Below, in pieces: positions 45,576 through 54,890 of a DNA stretch of 64,000 nt. Under the pieces are notes generated by a model. It was not told the origin of the DNA. It worked only from the letters and a program-made list of their open reading frames with translations, and made no database searches. A program made the position numbers and the translations under genes. Source of the stretch: Hymenobacter negativus (GTDB lineage: Bacteria > Bacteroidota > Bacteroidia > Cytophagales > Hymenobacteraceae). The DNA lies in assembly GCF_017571495.1 (NCBI RefSeq), contig NZ_JAGETZ010000007.1, positions 124,001 to 188,000 of the forward strand, given 5' to 3'. Every line of letters starts with the position of its first letter. Position 1 is the stretch's first letter.

Positions 45576-46970
45576 ATGGCGCACTCGGATGGTTACAGCG
45601 AACTGTTTTACCTAGCCCCGATGGCCTACGGCATCACGCGGGCAATGAGCAAGTTTCTCGACGTGCCCAGGCGCAATCCGCTTTTGGAAAAGGTGCTGCG
45701 CTTTATCTGGGTGCCAGCGGTGGTGCTGTTGGGCATTGTGCTGCTGTTCGAAATAAAGTCGCCCCTCGTCGGCGATTTCTATTGGCTATTCGCCCTGCTG
45801 ACGATACTGGGGACGCTGGTGGCGCTCCGCCACTACCGACCGGCCCGCACGCTGCTGTTTGCCACGGCGCCCTTCGTGCTCTACAAGTTGGTTGAGATGG
45901 TGCTGGAGGATGGCAGCGGCGAGATGCCCAAGCGCTTCGATGCCTTTATGGACAGCACGCAGGGCTTCGTGATGATTTGGGTGATAACCTTCATGTTTAT
46001 TTCCCGCAGCCAGAAAAAGCAGCTGGAAAAAGAGGAATTGCTGCGCGAGGAAGAAGCCAAAGCCAAGCGCCTCATCGAAGCCCAGAACATGCAGTTGGAG
46101 CACCTGGTGGCCGAGCGCACAGTCGCCCTTACCAACCAGGCCCAGGAGCTGCAAGCTACCCTCACCGAGCTGCGCACCACCCAGGCCCAGCTGGTGCAGT
46201 CCGAGAAAATGGCCAGCCTGGGCGAGCTGACGGCCGGCATTGCCCACGAGATTCAGAACCCGCTCAATTTCGTCAACAACTTCGCCGATGTGAGCGCCGA
46301 GCTGTTGACGGAACTGGAAGAGGAGCAGGCCAAACCCGACCGCGACCTGGAACTGGAAGCCGAGCTGCTCGCTGACCTCAAGCAGAACCTCATCAAAATT
46401 AGCCAGCACGGCGGGCGCGCGGCCAGCATCGTGCGGGGCATGCTCGAACACTCGCGCACCAGTTCTGGCGAGCGCACAGCCACCAACCTCAACGCCCTGG
46501 CCGACGAGTACCTGCGCCTGGCCTACCACGGCCTACGCGCCAAGGATAAAACCTTCAACGCCACCCTCAATCCTGATTTCGACCCCAGCCTGCCGCCAGT
46601 CGCCGTCATTTCGCAGGACCTGGGCCGGGTACTGCTCAACCTGCTCAACAACGCGTTTTATGCAGTGCGCCAGCGCCAGCAAACCGGCGAGGCCGGCTAC
46701 GCGCCCACCGTGAGCATCAGCACTCGCAACCTGGGCAAGGAAGTGGAAATCCGGGTGCGCGACAACGGCGCAGGCATTCCGGCCGCGGTGCGAGCCAAAA
46801 TCTTCCAGCCCTTTTTCACTACCAAGCCCACGGGTGAGGGCACGGGCCTGGGCTTGTCGCTGAGCTACGACATCATCACGCAGGGGCACGGTGGCACATT
46901 GGTCGTGGAAAGCGAAGAAGGAAAAGGGACCGAGTTCGTGATTAGCTTCCCTATCAACCAGGTTGGTTAG
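45576..46970 (+). CDS. Membrane histidine kinase without TPRs, third of four
   Basis: 464 residues from ATG 45576. The sensor differs from its neighbours: after about 35 residues there are three or four membrane helices (about 45-62, 67-83, 91-106 and 132-147) with no large periplasmic domain. A coiled coil (about 150-200) leads to HisKA, with the His in ELTAGIAHEIQNPLNFVNNF (about 221), and HATPase (LLNLLNNAFYAVRQRQ, GEGTGLGLSLSYDIITQGHG). A GTG 17 codons upstream is possible. No receiver attached. Confidence 0.9.
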   Translation: MAHSDGYSELFYLAPMAYGITRAMSKFLDVPRRNPLLEKVLRFIWVPAVVLLGIVLLFEIKSPLVGDFYWLFALLTILGTLVALRHYRPARTLLFATAPFVLYKLVEMVLEDGSGEMPKRFDAFMDSTQGFVMIWVITFMFISRSQKKQLEKEELLREEEAKAKRLIEAQNMQLEHLVAERTVALTNQAQELQATLTELRTTQAQLVQSEKMASLGELTAGIAHEIQNPLNFVNNFADVSAELLTELEEEQAKPDRDLELEAELLADLKQNLIKISQHGGRAASIVRGMLEHSRTSSGERTATNLNALADEYLRLAYHGLRAKDKTFNATLNPDFDPSLPPVAVISQDLGRVLLNLLNNAFYAVRQRQQTGEAGYAPTVSISTRNLGKEVEIRVRDNGAGIPAAVRAKIFQPFFTTKPTGEGTGLGLSLSYDIITQGHGGTLVVESEEGKGTEFVISFPINQVG

Positions 46971-47181
46971 CTAATCACACAAACGAGTTTGGTATTTGCC
47001 GAAGCCCGTCTGTAAGAGCGTTGCGCGGCATGCCAGCTATTTCACGTTTGCCCCAAAACTTCTGCGCGAAGATTCCGGTTAAGGCGCGCTGACACGCGTT
47101 GGTCCGGCAGCCGGAGCTCTTGGCCGTACCTAATAGTATTGGGTGAGGAAAAAAGCTTAATTTGCCGGTCTCAGTTTTTTC

Positions 47182-49179
47182 GTGGTGCGTATATCTTCTC
47201 CTTGTTATTTAGCTGCGCGCGTACCACTTAGGCTGGGCTTGCTGCTGGCCTTATGGTGCCTGGCCGTACCCGTGCGGGCCGATGTGGATGTTAAGCCGTC
47301 CAGCTCCGTGGTGGACAGCCTGCGCCACCTGCTTGCGCTCCCCCAAACCGACTACGACCGGGTGTCGCTACTATGCCAGGTCAGCGACCAGTTGTGGACC
47401 CAAAACACCGATTCGGCCGCAGTATATGCCAATAAGGCTCTTGCCATTGCCCGACGCATTCACTACCTCCAAGGCGAAGGCGAGGCCCTGAACCGCCTGG
47501 GCGCGGCCCTTCGCGAAAGCAACCTGGCTCGGTCGCTGGAAGTGTTTCAGCAGTCGCTCCGCTTGGCCGAAAGCACCAAGGACCAGGCCCTGATGGCGCA
47601 AAACCTGCGCAGCATCGGCATCATTTACGTCTATCTGCGCGATAAGCCGCAGGCGTTGGCTTATTATTTCCGGGCCCTGAAAATTGGCGAAGCTCTGCAT
47701 GACGACCGCCGCGTAGTCATCGAGCTCAGCAACATTGGCCTGGCATACGACCTGTTTGGCCCGCTCGATTCGGCGCAGCTTTTTCAAGAGCGCGCGTTTA
47801 GGATGGCGCGCCGCCTGCACACGCCCACCAACTACATTCTCTACGGCCTGGGCAACGCGGCCCGCAAGCGCGGTGAAGTGGCCCAGGCGCGTATTTTCTA
47901 CCGCGAAAGCATTGCGGAATCGAGGAAGGTGCACCACTTGCGCAGCCTCAATTTTGCCTATGTGGGCCTGGCCCAGCTCTACCAGCAAATCGGGCGTACG
48001 GATTCCAGCATTTACTACGCCCGGCTGGGTTGCCAGGCGGCCCGGGACAACGGTTTCTTGCGCGGCGTGCTCAATGCCAGCAGCCTGCTCACTCAGGACT
48101 TCAAATCCCGTGACAAACCCGATAGCGCCCTCAAGTACCAGAGCCTGCTGCTGGTGATGAAAGACACGCTTTTTGGGCAGGAAAAGGTGATGCGCCTGCA
48201 AAACCTCAACTACCGCGAGCAGCAGCGCACCCGCGAGGTGGCCGCCAGCCAAGCCGCGCTACGCGGCCGCTACCGCACCTACGGCCTCCTGGCTGGCGTG
48301 GTGGCGCTGCTAGTGCTGGCCCTGATTCTGGCCCGCCACGGCCGCCAGCAGGAGCGTGCCAAGGAGGCGCTGGAACGGTCGTTGGCCGAGCTCAAAACGG
48401 CGCAGGACCAGTTGGTGCAGCGCGAAAAAATGGCCTTTTTGGGGGAGCTTACGGCGGGCATCGCCCACGAGCTGCAAAACCCGCTCAACTTCGTGAAGAA
48501 CTTCGCCGAAGTTAGCACCGACCTCGTGGACGAGATAACCGGCGAGCGGCGCGACCCCGCCCGCAGTAACGGGCTTGAACAGGAAATCCTGGCCGGCTTG
48601 AAGCAGAACCTGCTGCAAATCAGCCAGCACGGGCAGCGCGCCACCTCCATCATCAAGGGCATGCTGGAGCACTCGCGCACCGGTACCGGCCAGCGTCAGT
48701 CCATCGACCTCAACCAGCTGACCGAGGACAGCCTGCGCTTGGCTTACCAAGGGCTGCAAGCCAAGGAGAAGGGTTTCGTTGCCGACCTCCTAACCTCCTA
48801 TGCCCCGGACCTGCCGCGCATTTCGGTGATGCCGCTAGACATTGGCCGGGTGATGATAAATCTGTTTACCAATGCTTTTCATGCGGTGCAGGCCCGGCAG
48901 CAGCAGCCCGAATCCGATTACCGGCCCGCGGTGGCAGTAAGTACGCAGGCAGTGGCAGGTGGCATCGAAATCCGCATCCGCGACAATGGCATTGGCATGT
49001 CGGAGGTAGTAAAGGCTCGCATTTTCCAGCCCTTTTTTACCACTAAGGCGGTGGGCGAAGGCACTGGCCTGGGCCTGTCGCTGAGCCACGACGTAGTAAC
49101 CACCGGCCACGGCGGCACCCTTACCGTGGAAAGCCGCGAGGGCGAAGGCACCGAATTCGTCGTAACCCTGCCTGCCTGA
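47182..49179 (+). CDS. TPR-sensor histidine kinase, fourth of four
   Basis: 665 residues from GTG 47182. Signal peptide (about 10-33, LRLGLLLALWCLAVPVRA), TPR-like helices (about 45-350; RSLEVFQQSLRLAESTKDQA, KPQALAYYFRALKIGEALHD), a membrane helix (about 367-386), coiled coil, HisKA with the His in ELTAGIAHELQNPLNFVKNF (about 427), and HATPase (INLFTNAFHAVQARQQQ, FQPFFTTKAVGEGTGLGLSL). It is separated from the third kinase by 211 bases without a clear gene, and is followed closely by a receiver protein. Confidence 0.92.
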   Translation: MVRISSPCYLAARVPLRLGLLLALWCLAVPVRADVDVKPSSSVVDSLRHLLALPQTDYDRVSLLCQVSDQLWTQNTDSAAVYANKALAIARRIHYLQGEGEALNRLGAALRESNLARSLEVFQQSLRLAESTKDQALMAQNLRSIGIIYVYLRDKPQALAYYFRALKIGEALHDDRRVVIELSNIGLAYDLFGPLDSAQLFQERAFRMARRLHTPTNYILYGLGNAARKRGEVAQARIFYRESIAESRKVHHLRSLNFAYVGLAQLYQQIGRTDSSIYYARLGCQAARDNGFLRGVLNASSLLTQDFKSRDKPDSALKYQSLLLVMKDTLFGQEKVMRLQNLNYREQQRTREVAASQAALRGRYRTYGLLAGVVALLVLALILARHGRQQERAKEALERSLAELKTAQDQLVQREKMAFLGELTAGIAHELQNPLNFVKNFAEVSTDLVDEITGERRDPARSNGLEQEILAGLKQNLLQISQHGQRATSIIKGMLEHSRTGTGQRQSIDLNQLTEDSLRLAYQGLQAKEKGFVADLLTSYAPDLPRISVMPLDIGRVMINLFTNAFHAVQARQQQPESDYRPAVAVSTQAVAGGIEIRIRDNGIGMSEVVKARIFQPFFTTKAVGEGTGLGLSLSHDVVTTGHGGTLTVESREGEGTEFVVTLPA

Positions 49180-49229
49180 GCCCAGTGGTACTACCTTTGG
49201 GGCCAGCCCAATTCCGACAAGCCTACTCC

Positions 49230-49607
49230 ATGCAAATTCTGGTTGTTGACGACGAAACCGATGTGCGCGACTTGTTTCAGCAGCGCTTTCGCCGCGAAAT
49301 CCGTAGCGGTGAAATGAATTTCAGCTTCGCCTTTTCCGGCGAGGAAGCCCTCACGTTTTTGCGTGCCCACCACTCCGAAGTGCTCATTATTCTCTCCGAC
49401 ATCAACATGCCTGGTATGAGCGGGCTCGACCTGCTGAGCCACGTCAAGGAGGAATTTGAAATGCCGCCCACTACCATGATGATGATTACGGCCTATGGCG
49501 ACGACGCCAGCTACCAGGAGGCGCTGCGCCTAGGCGCTCAAGACTTCCTGACCAAACCCGTCGATTTTGCGGTATTGAAAGGCAAGCTCCAACACCTGCT
49601 GTCGTAA
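49230..49607 (+). CDS. Stand-alone receiver-domain response regulator
   Basis: 125 residues from ATG 49230, all receiver: ILVVDDETDVRDLFQQRFRR (acidic pocket), the phospho-Asp in IILSDINMPGMSGLDLL, Thr in MMMITAYGDD and the Lys in DFLTKPVDF. No output domain, so it probably acts by protein contact or as a phosphate relay. It lies 50 bases after the fourth kinase. The start 15 codons upstream lies almost at that kinase's stop and adds residues outside the fold. Confidence 0.92.
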   Translation: MQILVVDDETDVRDLFQQRFRREIRSGEMNFSFAFSGEEALTFLRAHHSEVLIILSDINMPGMSGLDLLSHVKEEFEMPPTTMMMITAYGDDASYQEALRLGAQDFLTKPVDFAVLKGKLQHLLS

Positions 49608-49700
49608 GAAGCAATAAGCGAATCCACCCGTCGTGCTGTGGCGGCGCTAGGCATGACGTGCAGTAGTTTTGGATACGTTTTCACCCTGTTACTGCTTTCT

Positions 49701-50747
49701 ATGAAAACCAAAATCCTGGTAGTCGACGACGAAGCCGACCTGGAACTGCTCATCAAGCAGAAATTCCGGCGCAAAATCCGGGAAAGTGTATACGAGTTTG
49801 TGTTTGCTACCAACGGACAGGAGGCCCTCGAACGCCTCGCCGAACACCCCGATACAGCCGTTATTCTCAGCGATATCAACATGCCAGTGATGGACGGGCT
49901 CACGCTGCTCACGCGCACCCACACCGAGCAGCCGGGCATGAAAACCGTCATCGTATCGGCCTACGGCGACCTCGCCAACCTACGCACCGCAATGAACCGC
50001 GGCGCCTTCGACTTCGTGGTAAAGCCCGTCGATTTTGCCGACCTGGAGTTGACCATTGAGAAAACCGCCGGCCAGGTACGTCAGCTGCAGGATACCCTCC
50101 GCGCCATCCAGGAAAACAACATCCTGAAGATGTACGTCGACGAAACCGTGCTCAATTTCATGACGCGGCCCGATTTCGAAAACCGGCTCCTGGCTTCTGA
50201 AACCGTGCAGGCCACCGTGATTTTCCTCGACGTGTGCGGCTTCACCGCGCTATCGGAAAAGCTGCCAGCTACGGATGTTGTGAGCCTGCTTAATACTTAT
50301 TTCGACTTGGTAGTGAAGGAGTTTATCGCCCAAGGCGGCCACGTCGATAAGTTTATGGGCGACGCCGTGATGGCTGTTTTTCGGGGCGAGCACCACCTCG
50401 ACCGCGCCATCGACGCGGCCCTTTCGGCCCGTACCGCGCTGGAGCAGAGCGATACCCCACTGCCGGTCGGCTTCGACTACCGGCCCCGTGTCAGCATTGG
50501 CGTCAATACCGGCGAAGTCGTGTCTGGCAACATTGGCTCGGCCTCGCTCAAGCGCCTGGATTACACCGTGATTGGCGACGTGGTGAACATGTCTCAGCGC
50601 CTGCAATCAGCCGCCAAAGCCGGCCAGATTATCATCAGCGAAGCCGTGTATTTGCAGGTAAAAGAATCCTTTAAGTGCGAGTATGTGAGCGAGGTAACAC
50701 TCAAGAACAAGGCTCAGCCAGTGAAAATTTACGAAGTGGTGGAGTAA
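49701..50747 (+). CDS. Receiver-class III nucleotide cyclase fusion
   Basis: 348 residues from ATG 49701. The receiver (about 1-120) has KILVVDDEADLELL, the phospho-Asp in VILSDINMPVMDGLTLL and the Lys in FVVKPVDF. A helical linker follows, then a class III cyclase domain (about 165-345). Metal Asp residues are in VIFLDVCGFTALSEK and VDKFMGDAVMAVF; LDYTVIGDVVNMSQRLQ carries the base-specifying Asp and the transition-state Asn and Arg. The pattern favours adenylate cyclase (cAMP), but cGMP cannot be excluded from sequence. Phosphorylation by one of the upstream kinases is the likely control. Confidence 0.92.
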   Translation: MKTKILVVDDEADLELLIKQKFRRKIRESVYEFVFATNGQEALERLAEHPDTAVILSDINMPVMDGLTLLTRTHTEQPGMKTVIVSAYGDLANLRTAMNRGAFDFVVKPVDFADLELTIEKTAGQVRQLQDTLRAIQENNILKMYVDETVLNFMTRPDFENRLLASETVQATVIFLDVCGFTALSEKLPATDVVSLLNTYFDLVVKEFIAQGGHVDKFMGDAVMAVFRGEHHLDRAIDAALSARTALEQSDTPLPVGFDYRPRVSIGVNTGEVVSGNIGSASLKRLDYTVIGDVVNMSQRLQSAAKAGQIIISEAVYLQVKESFKCEYVSEVTLKNKAQPVKIYEVVE

Positions 50748-50753
50748 TCCCGC

Positions 50754-53700
50754 TCAGGATGCCAGAAGGTTGCCCTCCGCGAGCTCGTGCATCTTCTCAT
50801 TCTGCTGCCGGATGCGTTGGCAGAGCATGCGCAGGATGTTGCGCAGCACCTCAGCCCGTTCTTCCATCACATCATAGAAATCTTCCTGGTCGATGCGGAA
50901 GGCCAGCACCTCGCTCAGCGCCACGGCGGTAGCTGAGCGGGGCTCAGCATCGAGGAGAGCCAGCTCACCGAAAAAGTCGCCGGCCTCGAAAGTGGCCAGC
51001 TGCTGGCTGCCTGTGAATACGCCCACTTGGCCGTCGTGCACGATGAAAAGCGAAGTCCCCAGGTCGCCTTTGGCAAAGATTTCTTCGCCTTCGTGAAACG
51101 TCACCTCCTTCATAATGGGCACCACGCTGCTGAGCACGTTCTCCGGTGTTTGAGCAAATAAAGCGGTGTTTTTCAGGATGTCTACCCGCTCCAGTGCGGA
51201 GATGCGGGCTTCGGGCGTGGCATGCGAATGGCTCATAGCATCAGGCAGTTGCAAAGCAGATAGGGATTGGCCCAACTGGGCCGCCAAAGCCCTAGCAGCT
51301 AGCTGGGCACTCTCGCGCAGCAGCAGGTAGGGCGAAGAGAAGTAAGGGCGAAGCAGAACCAGGGCGTCGGGTTCGGTAGGCTGCCAATGGCGCAGGGCCA
51401 CGCTCAACGTCCAGGAGGTGAAAGCGGCATGGCCGCGGCGCAACAGCAGCGTGGGCAGCGGCTCTGGCATGAGCTGAGCAGTGTATGCGCGGAGAACAGG
51501 AGCCGCCGCAATGCGGGTCGCATCCACCAGGTGGCTCTGGGCCAGCCCAGTACCCGCCGACACGCGGGCAAACAGTGCGGCCTTTTCGACCACTGGCGTG
51601 TCGTCCAGCAATGCTTGCAGGCCTTGGTAAATGGGGCGGGGAATGAGATTGTCGAGGATTTCGAGGGCGTTGGCCTGGCGCTCGCGAGCGGCGTGGGCTA
51701 CGTTGCGTTGTGCTGTGGCCACCAGCTCGGCATCATAGAGCTGAGCCAGCAGGCCAAATACGCGCTGGTGCAGCAGCGTCAACTCATAATCAATGGTGGC
51801 GGCGAAATCCGGGCGGCCATCGGCCACCACCCCTTGGAGCAGTTGGGTAGCCAGCATAAACTCCTCATGCAGCAAGTGCTCAAACGTCGGCCGGTCGGCT
51901 GACCGGGCCGGGAAGCGGCGCAGGGCCCGCAACGCCACCCCCCGCGAAAACAGGTGTGGGTGCCGGGCCAGTTCTACCAGCACTGCGCGGCTGGCACTGG
52001 TATCAAGGCGCTCCAGCACCAAGGCAAGGCGCTGTGGATGCGCCGGCTCGGCTTCGCGGAACAAGGCTTCACGCACCAATGGCAGCACGGCGGGGCCCAG
52101 CTTGACCAGGCTGTCGGCTGCTACAGACCAGTATTTTTTACTGTCAAGAGCCACCAGCAAATGATGGGCTAGTTGTAAATGGCCCACCGAGCCCAGAGCC
52201 TTCAAAGTTGCCTTCACTACCTCCGGCTCGGCGCTGGCCAGTTGGTTTTCGACCAAGTGCCGCTGAATGTCGAGTGGAAAAAGGCCAAGGAGCTTGAGCG
52301 CCGCCAAGCCACTGGCAGGGTTGGCCGCTTTGCCAGCCTTGGGCAGTAGCTGGTAGAGGCTAGTGCGGGCTGCTTCGTGGAGGGGAGCTACTTTGAGGCT
52401 GCCCCGAATGCCTCCCTGGCGGGCAGCCATATCCGGTCCGTTCAACAGGGCTGTTACGGTCGGGGCGTCGGGGATGGCTGTAGCCAACTGCTGAGCGGCA
52501 ACTTCGCGCACAGCCGGAGCCGGGTCGCGCAGGGCCAGTGCCTGCAAGGCTTCCACGGGCAGCGGGCGGGCTTCGGGCGTGGCCAGTAGGGCCAGGCGTA
52601 CCCGCTCATCAGCATCTTCGAGCAGGGTGGGGGCGTGCACGGCCAGGGTAGCGGGCTCGTGCTGCCGCAACCAGGCCATGGCATTCAGTACCTCGGTGGG
52701 GTGGCGGCTGAGCAAATGTGCCAGCACAACATGGCGGGCTGCGTCAGGTGGGGCTAACTCGGCAGTTTCGGCAAAGCGGCGGCCCAGCCCCTCCTTCAAC
52801 TCTGCCAGGTAGTTGAGATAGGTGCGCCGCAGAAACAGCAGCGCCAGCAGCAGCAACGCCCCCATCCAAAGGAAGGGCAAGCCACCGTCGAGCAGGCCCG
52901 AGTAGCGGAAGGCGAAGAACAGAAGGCCCGTCAGGCCCATGCCCAGCGGCTCGTAAAAGCCCTTGGCCAGCGTGTGAGCGGCCAACCGTTGCGGCGGCGC
53001 CAGCGGCTGAAACAGCACCAGAAATACGGGGTCAAACACGGTGCGGCGCAGCACTTCCAGCAGCAGATATAGGCCGCAGTAAAAGACCAGTTGCTCGGTT
53101 TGGGTGTAGCCGTGCGCCACTTTCAGTCCCCCAAAAACGGCTAGGCTCGCCAGTGCCACCACCGGCAGCAGCCGCAGCGACCACTGCACGCCGTAGCGCT
53201 CCAGGGCCTGCCGGCTCACCAGCAGCTTAAAGAACGTGGCAGCAAAGTAGGTGATGGCCAGTATCCAGCCCACGGATTGCATTACGTCTTCCGATTCGTG
53301 AAACTTGTGCTTTACATGAATGAAAAACATGTATTCCACCCCCGAAATCACGGCCGAGATGGCGACCAGACTCAGGCACATGGCCAGCACTAACTCGCTG
53401 CCGCCAAACAGCTGCCGGGCCAGCTTGCCCGGAGCTTTGTGCACCCGGCGCACTGGCCGGGCCGTGGCCTCCACGGTGTGCGAGTTGAGTGTGGAGCGCA
53501 ACGTAAGCAGCGCCGCCAGATAAGCTACGAACGACACGCCCAGCAAAATGGGCAGCTGCGCATCGCCGTGAATAAGAGCCGCCAGAATGGCCCCCAGCGC
53601 CTTCGCCGGCATGTCGCCCGCGCTGATGGTGCTGAACAGCCGCTTGCTCTGCCGTACGTCAAACACCACCGCCGACACGCCCCAAAACTCCAGGTTCGTG

Positions 53701-54077
53701 AGCAGGTAAATGACCCGGTAGCCCGCCATGATGGCCACGGCTGCCGCCACCGAATGCCCCAGCCACACCAGCAGTCCCAGTACCACCGTGAGGGCCACCA
53801 CGACCAGCAGCACGCGCACCGCCAGCTTCCGCAGCAGCAAGTGGTGCTCGAAGTGCGTGTACACCTTGCCTACTGCCATCATAGACAGCGCGCCGAAGAC
53901 GTAGCCCAGTGGCAGGCTCTGCTCGGGGTTGTGCTCCAGCAGCAGCACGTTGGCCGCCACATATACCAGCACCGAGCCGATGCCGAGGAGAAAGTTATGC
54001 AGCAAAAACAGCCCTACCGTGCGGGTTTCGCTGGCTTTGATGCCGAATAGGTTTTGCAGAGAGGTGGCCGAAATCAT
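50754..54077 (-). CDS. Transporter-like membrane protein with HEAT repeats and cNMP-binding domain
   Basis: 1107 residues. The N-terminal part (about 1-430) has ten to twelve membrane helices of the MFS/nucleotide-exchanger (Npt1) type. Residues about 440-930 are HEAT-like helix pairs (DPAPAVREVAAQQLATAIPD, EPEVVKATLKALGSVGHL). The C-terminal cyclic-nucleotide-binding domain (about 965-1085) has EIFAKGDLGTSLFIVHDGQV and the phosphate-binding cassette GDFFGELALLDAEPRSATAV, whose Glu and Arg are those that hold cAMP or cGMP. No DNA-binding domain follows. The gene converges with the cyclase gene, six bases apart, so the cyclase product is the obvious ligand. The transported substrate, if any, is unknown. 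Confidence 0.88.
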   Translation of the reverse strand: MISATSLQNLFGIKASETRTVGLFLLHNFLLGIGSVLVYVAANVLLLEHNPEQSLPLGYVFGALSMMAVGKVYTHFEHHLLLRKLAVRVLLVVVALTVVLGLLVWLGHSVAAAVAIMAGYRVIYLLTNLEFWGVSAVVFDVRQSKRLFSTISAGDMPAKALGAILAALIHGDAQLPILLGVSFVAYLAALLTLRSTLNSHTVEATARPVRRVHKAPGKLARQLFGGSELVLAMCLSLVAISAVISGVEYMFFIHVKHKFHESEDVMQSVGWILAITYFAATFFKLLVSRQALERYGVQWSLRLLPVVALASLAVFGGLKVAHGYTQTEQLVFYCGLYLLLEVLRRTVFDPVFLVLFQPLAPPQRLAAHTLAKGFYEPLGMGLTGLLFFAFRYSGLLDGGLPFLWMGALLLLALLFLRRTYLNYLAELKEGLGRRFAETAELAPPDAARHVVLAHLLSRHPTEVLNAMAWLRQHEPATLAVHAPTLLEDADERVRLALLATPEARPLPVEALQALALRDPAPAVREVAAQQLATAIPDAPTVTALLNGPDMAARQGGIRGSLKVAPLHEAARTSLYQLLPKAGKAANPASGLAALKLLGLFPLDIQRHLVENQLASAEPEVVKATLKALGSVGHLQLAHHLLVALDSKKYWSVAADSLVKLGPAVLPLVREALFREAEPAHPQRLALVLERLDTSASRAVLVELARHPHLFSRGVALRALRRFPARSADRPTFEHLLHEEFMLATQLLQGVVADGRPDFAATIDYELTLLHQRVFGLLAQLYDAELVATAQRNVAHAARERQANALEILDNLIPRPIYQGLQALLDDTPVVEKAALFARVSAGTGLAQSHLVDATRIAAAPVLRAYTAQLMPEPLPTLLLRRGHAAFTSWTLSVALRHWQPTEPDALVLLRPYFSSPYLLLRESAQLAARALAAQLGQSLSALQLPDAMSHSHATPEARISALERVDILKNTALFAQTPENVLSSVVPIMKEVTFHEGEEIFAKGDLGTSLFIVHDGQVGVFTGSQQLATFEAGDFFGELALLDAEPRSATAVALSEVLAFRIDQEDFYDVMEERAEVLRNILRMLCQRIRQQNEKMHELAEGNLLAS

Positions 54078-54134
54078 GCGAAAAGGAAGCCGGCACCACC
54101 GGGCACGGCCGTAGTCAAAGATACACGGCCGGCT

Positions 54135-54229
54135 TGTAGCGCGGACTTTTAGCCAGCGTGGATGTTTTCAGCGCCTGGGACGGAATAGCTTGCCTAAGCA
54201 ATACGCAGACTCGCAGAGTCCGCGCTACA
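54135..54229. repeat. Inverted repeat with GTAGCGCGGACT arms
   Basis: TGTAGCGCGGACT at 54135-54147 is inverted at 54217-54229, where the right side also reads CAGACTCGCAGAGTCCGCGC. The right arm covers the stop codon of the DUF4833 gene. A related, perfect hairpin is at 59462-59532. Confidence 0.75.
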
Positions 54230-54761
54230 GCGTTATTCGCTCCACCACTGGCTCGCGGGTGGCCGAGCTCAACCCCTTGAACTCGATGTATTTCACATTG
54301 GGTACCCAAAACGTGCCACCCTCAATGCGCAAAAACACCCGCTCTAGCTGAATCTGCTTGCCACCGATGGTGGTGTAAACATGAAAAGCCTTGTCCACCG
54401 GCGAGCGCAGCAGGTAGAACCGGACTTTGTTGTAGGCCGCAAACTTCAACTCGTACTTATCCACCGCCAGCTTTTCAGCCGTGAGGCCGTAGGCAAACTT
54501 GCGCTGAATGAAGTTCAAATCCTTGCGTTCGCCGTGCTCGTCGTAGCGTATCCAGAAAATGTTCACGGGCTCGTCTTCATTCAGCTTGCCCGCGCGGTCC
54601 ACGTTCAGCTGGTATATCACCGTGTTGGTGTTGGGGTCGCGCTGCAGGTAAAACAGCTGATTGGTTACCCCTGTCGGCGCTGGAAACGTGGTGGCCGGCT
54701 TTTGAGCTGGTAAAAGGCTAAAAAGCAGGTTGAAAAGCAGTAGTAAAGTCGTTGCCGACAT
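54225..54761 (-). CDS. DUF4833-domain secreted protein
   Basis: 178 residues with a signal peptide (TLLLLFNLLFSLLPAQ, about 5-20). The mature part reads as a DUF4833 beta-rich domain: NQLFYLQRDPNTNTVIYQLN, NIFWIRYDEHGERKDLNFIQ, and HVYTTIGGKQIQLERVFLRI. Function is unknown in the family. The gap upstream to the helical-repeat gene (129 bases) contains a degenerate copy of the GGACT-type repeat. It may be cotranscribed with that gene. Confidence 0.8.
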   Translation of the reverse strand: MSATTLLLLFNLLFSLLPAQKPATTFPAPTGVTNQLFYLQRDPNTNTVIYQLNVDRAGKLNEDEPVNIFWIRYDEHGERKDLNFIQRKFAYGLTAEKLAVDKYELKFAAYNKVRFYLLRSPVDKAFHVYTTIGGKQIQLERVFLRIEGGTFWVPNVKYIEFKGLSSATREPVVERITL

Positions 54762-54890
54762 TTTTTATCTGGGAAATGAAATAGGGCTGCAAATGTACCG
54801 TGGCGTAGGCTTTACAAGTCCGCGCATTGGCAACGTTTACGGCTGCGCATTGTTTGTTCAGGCACGGACTCACAGAGGCCACGCTACATT

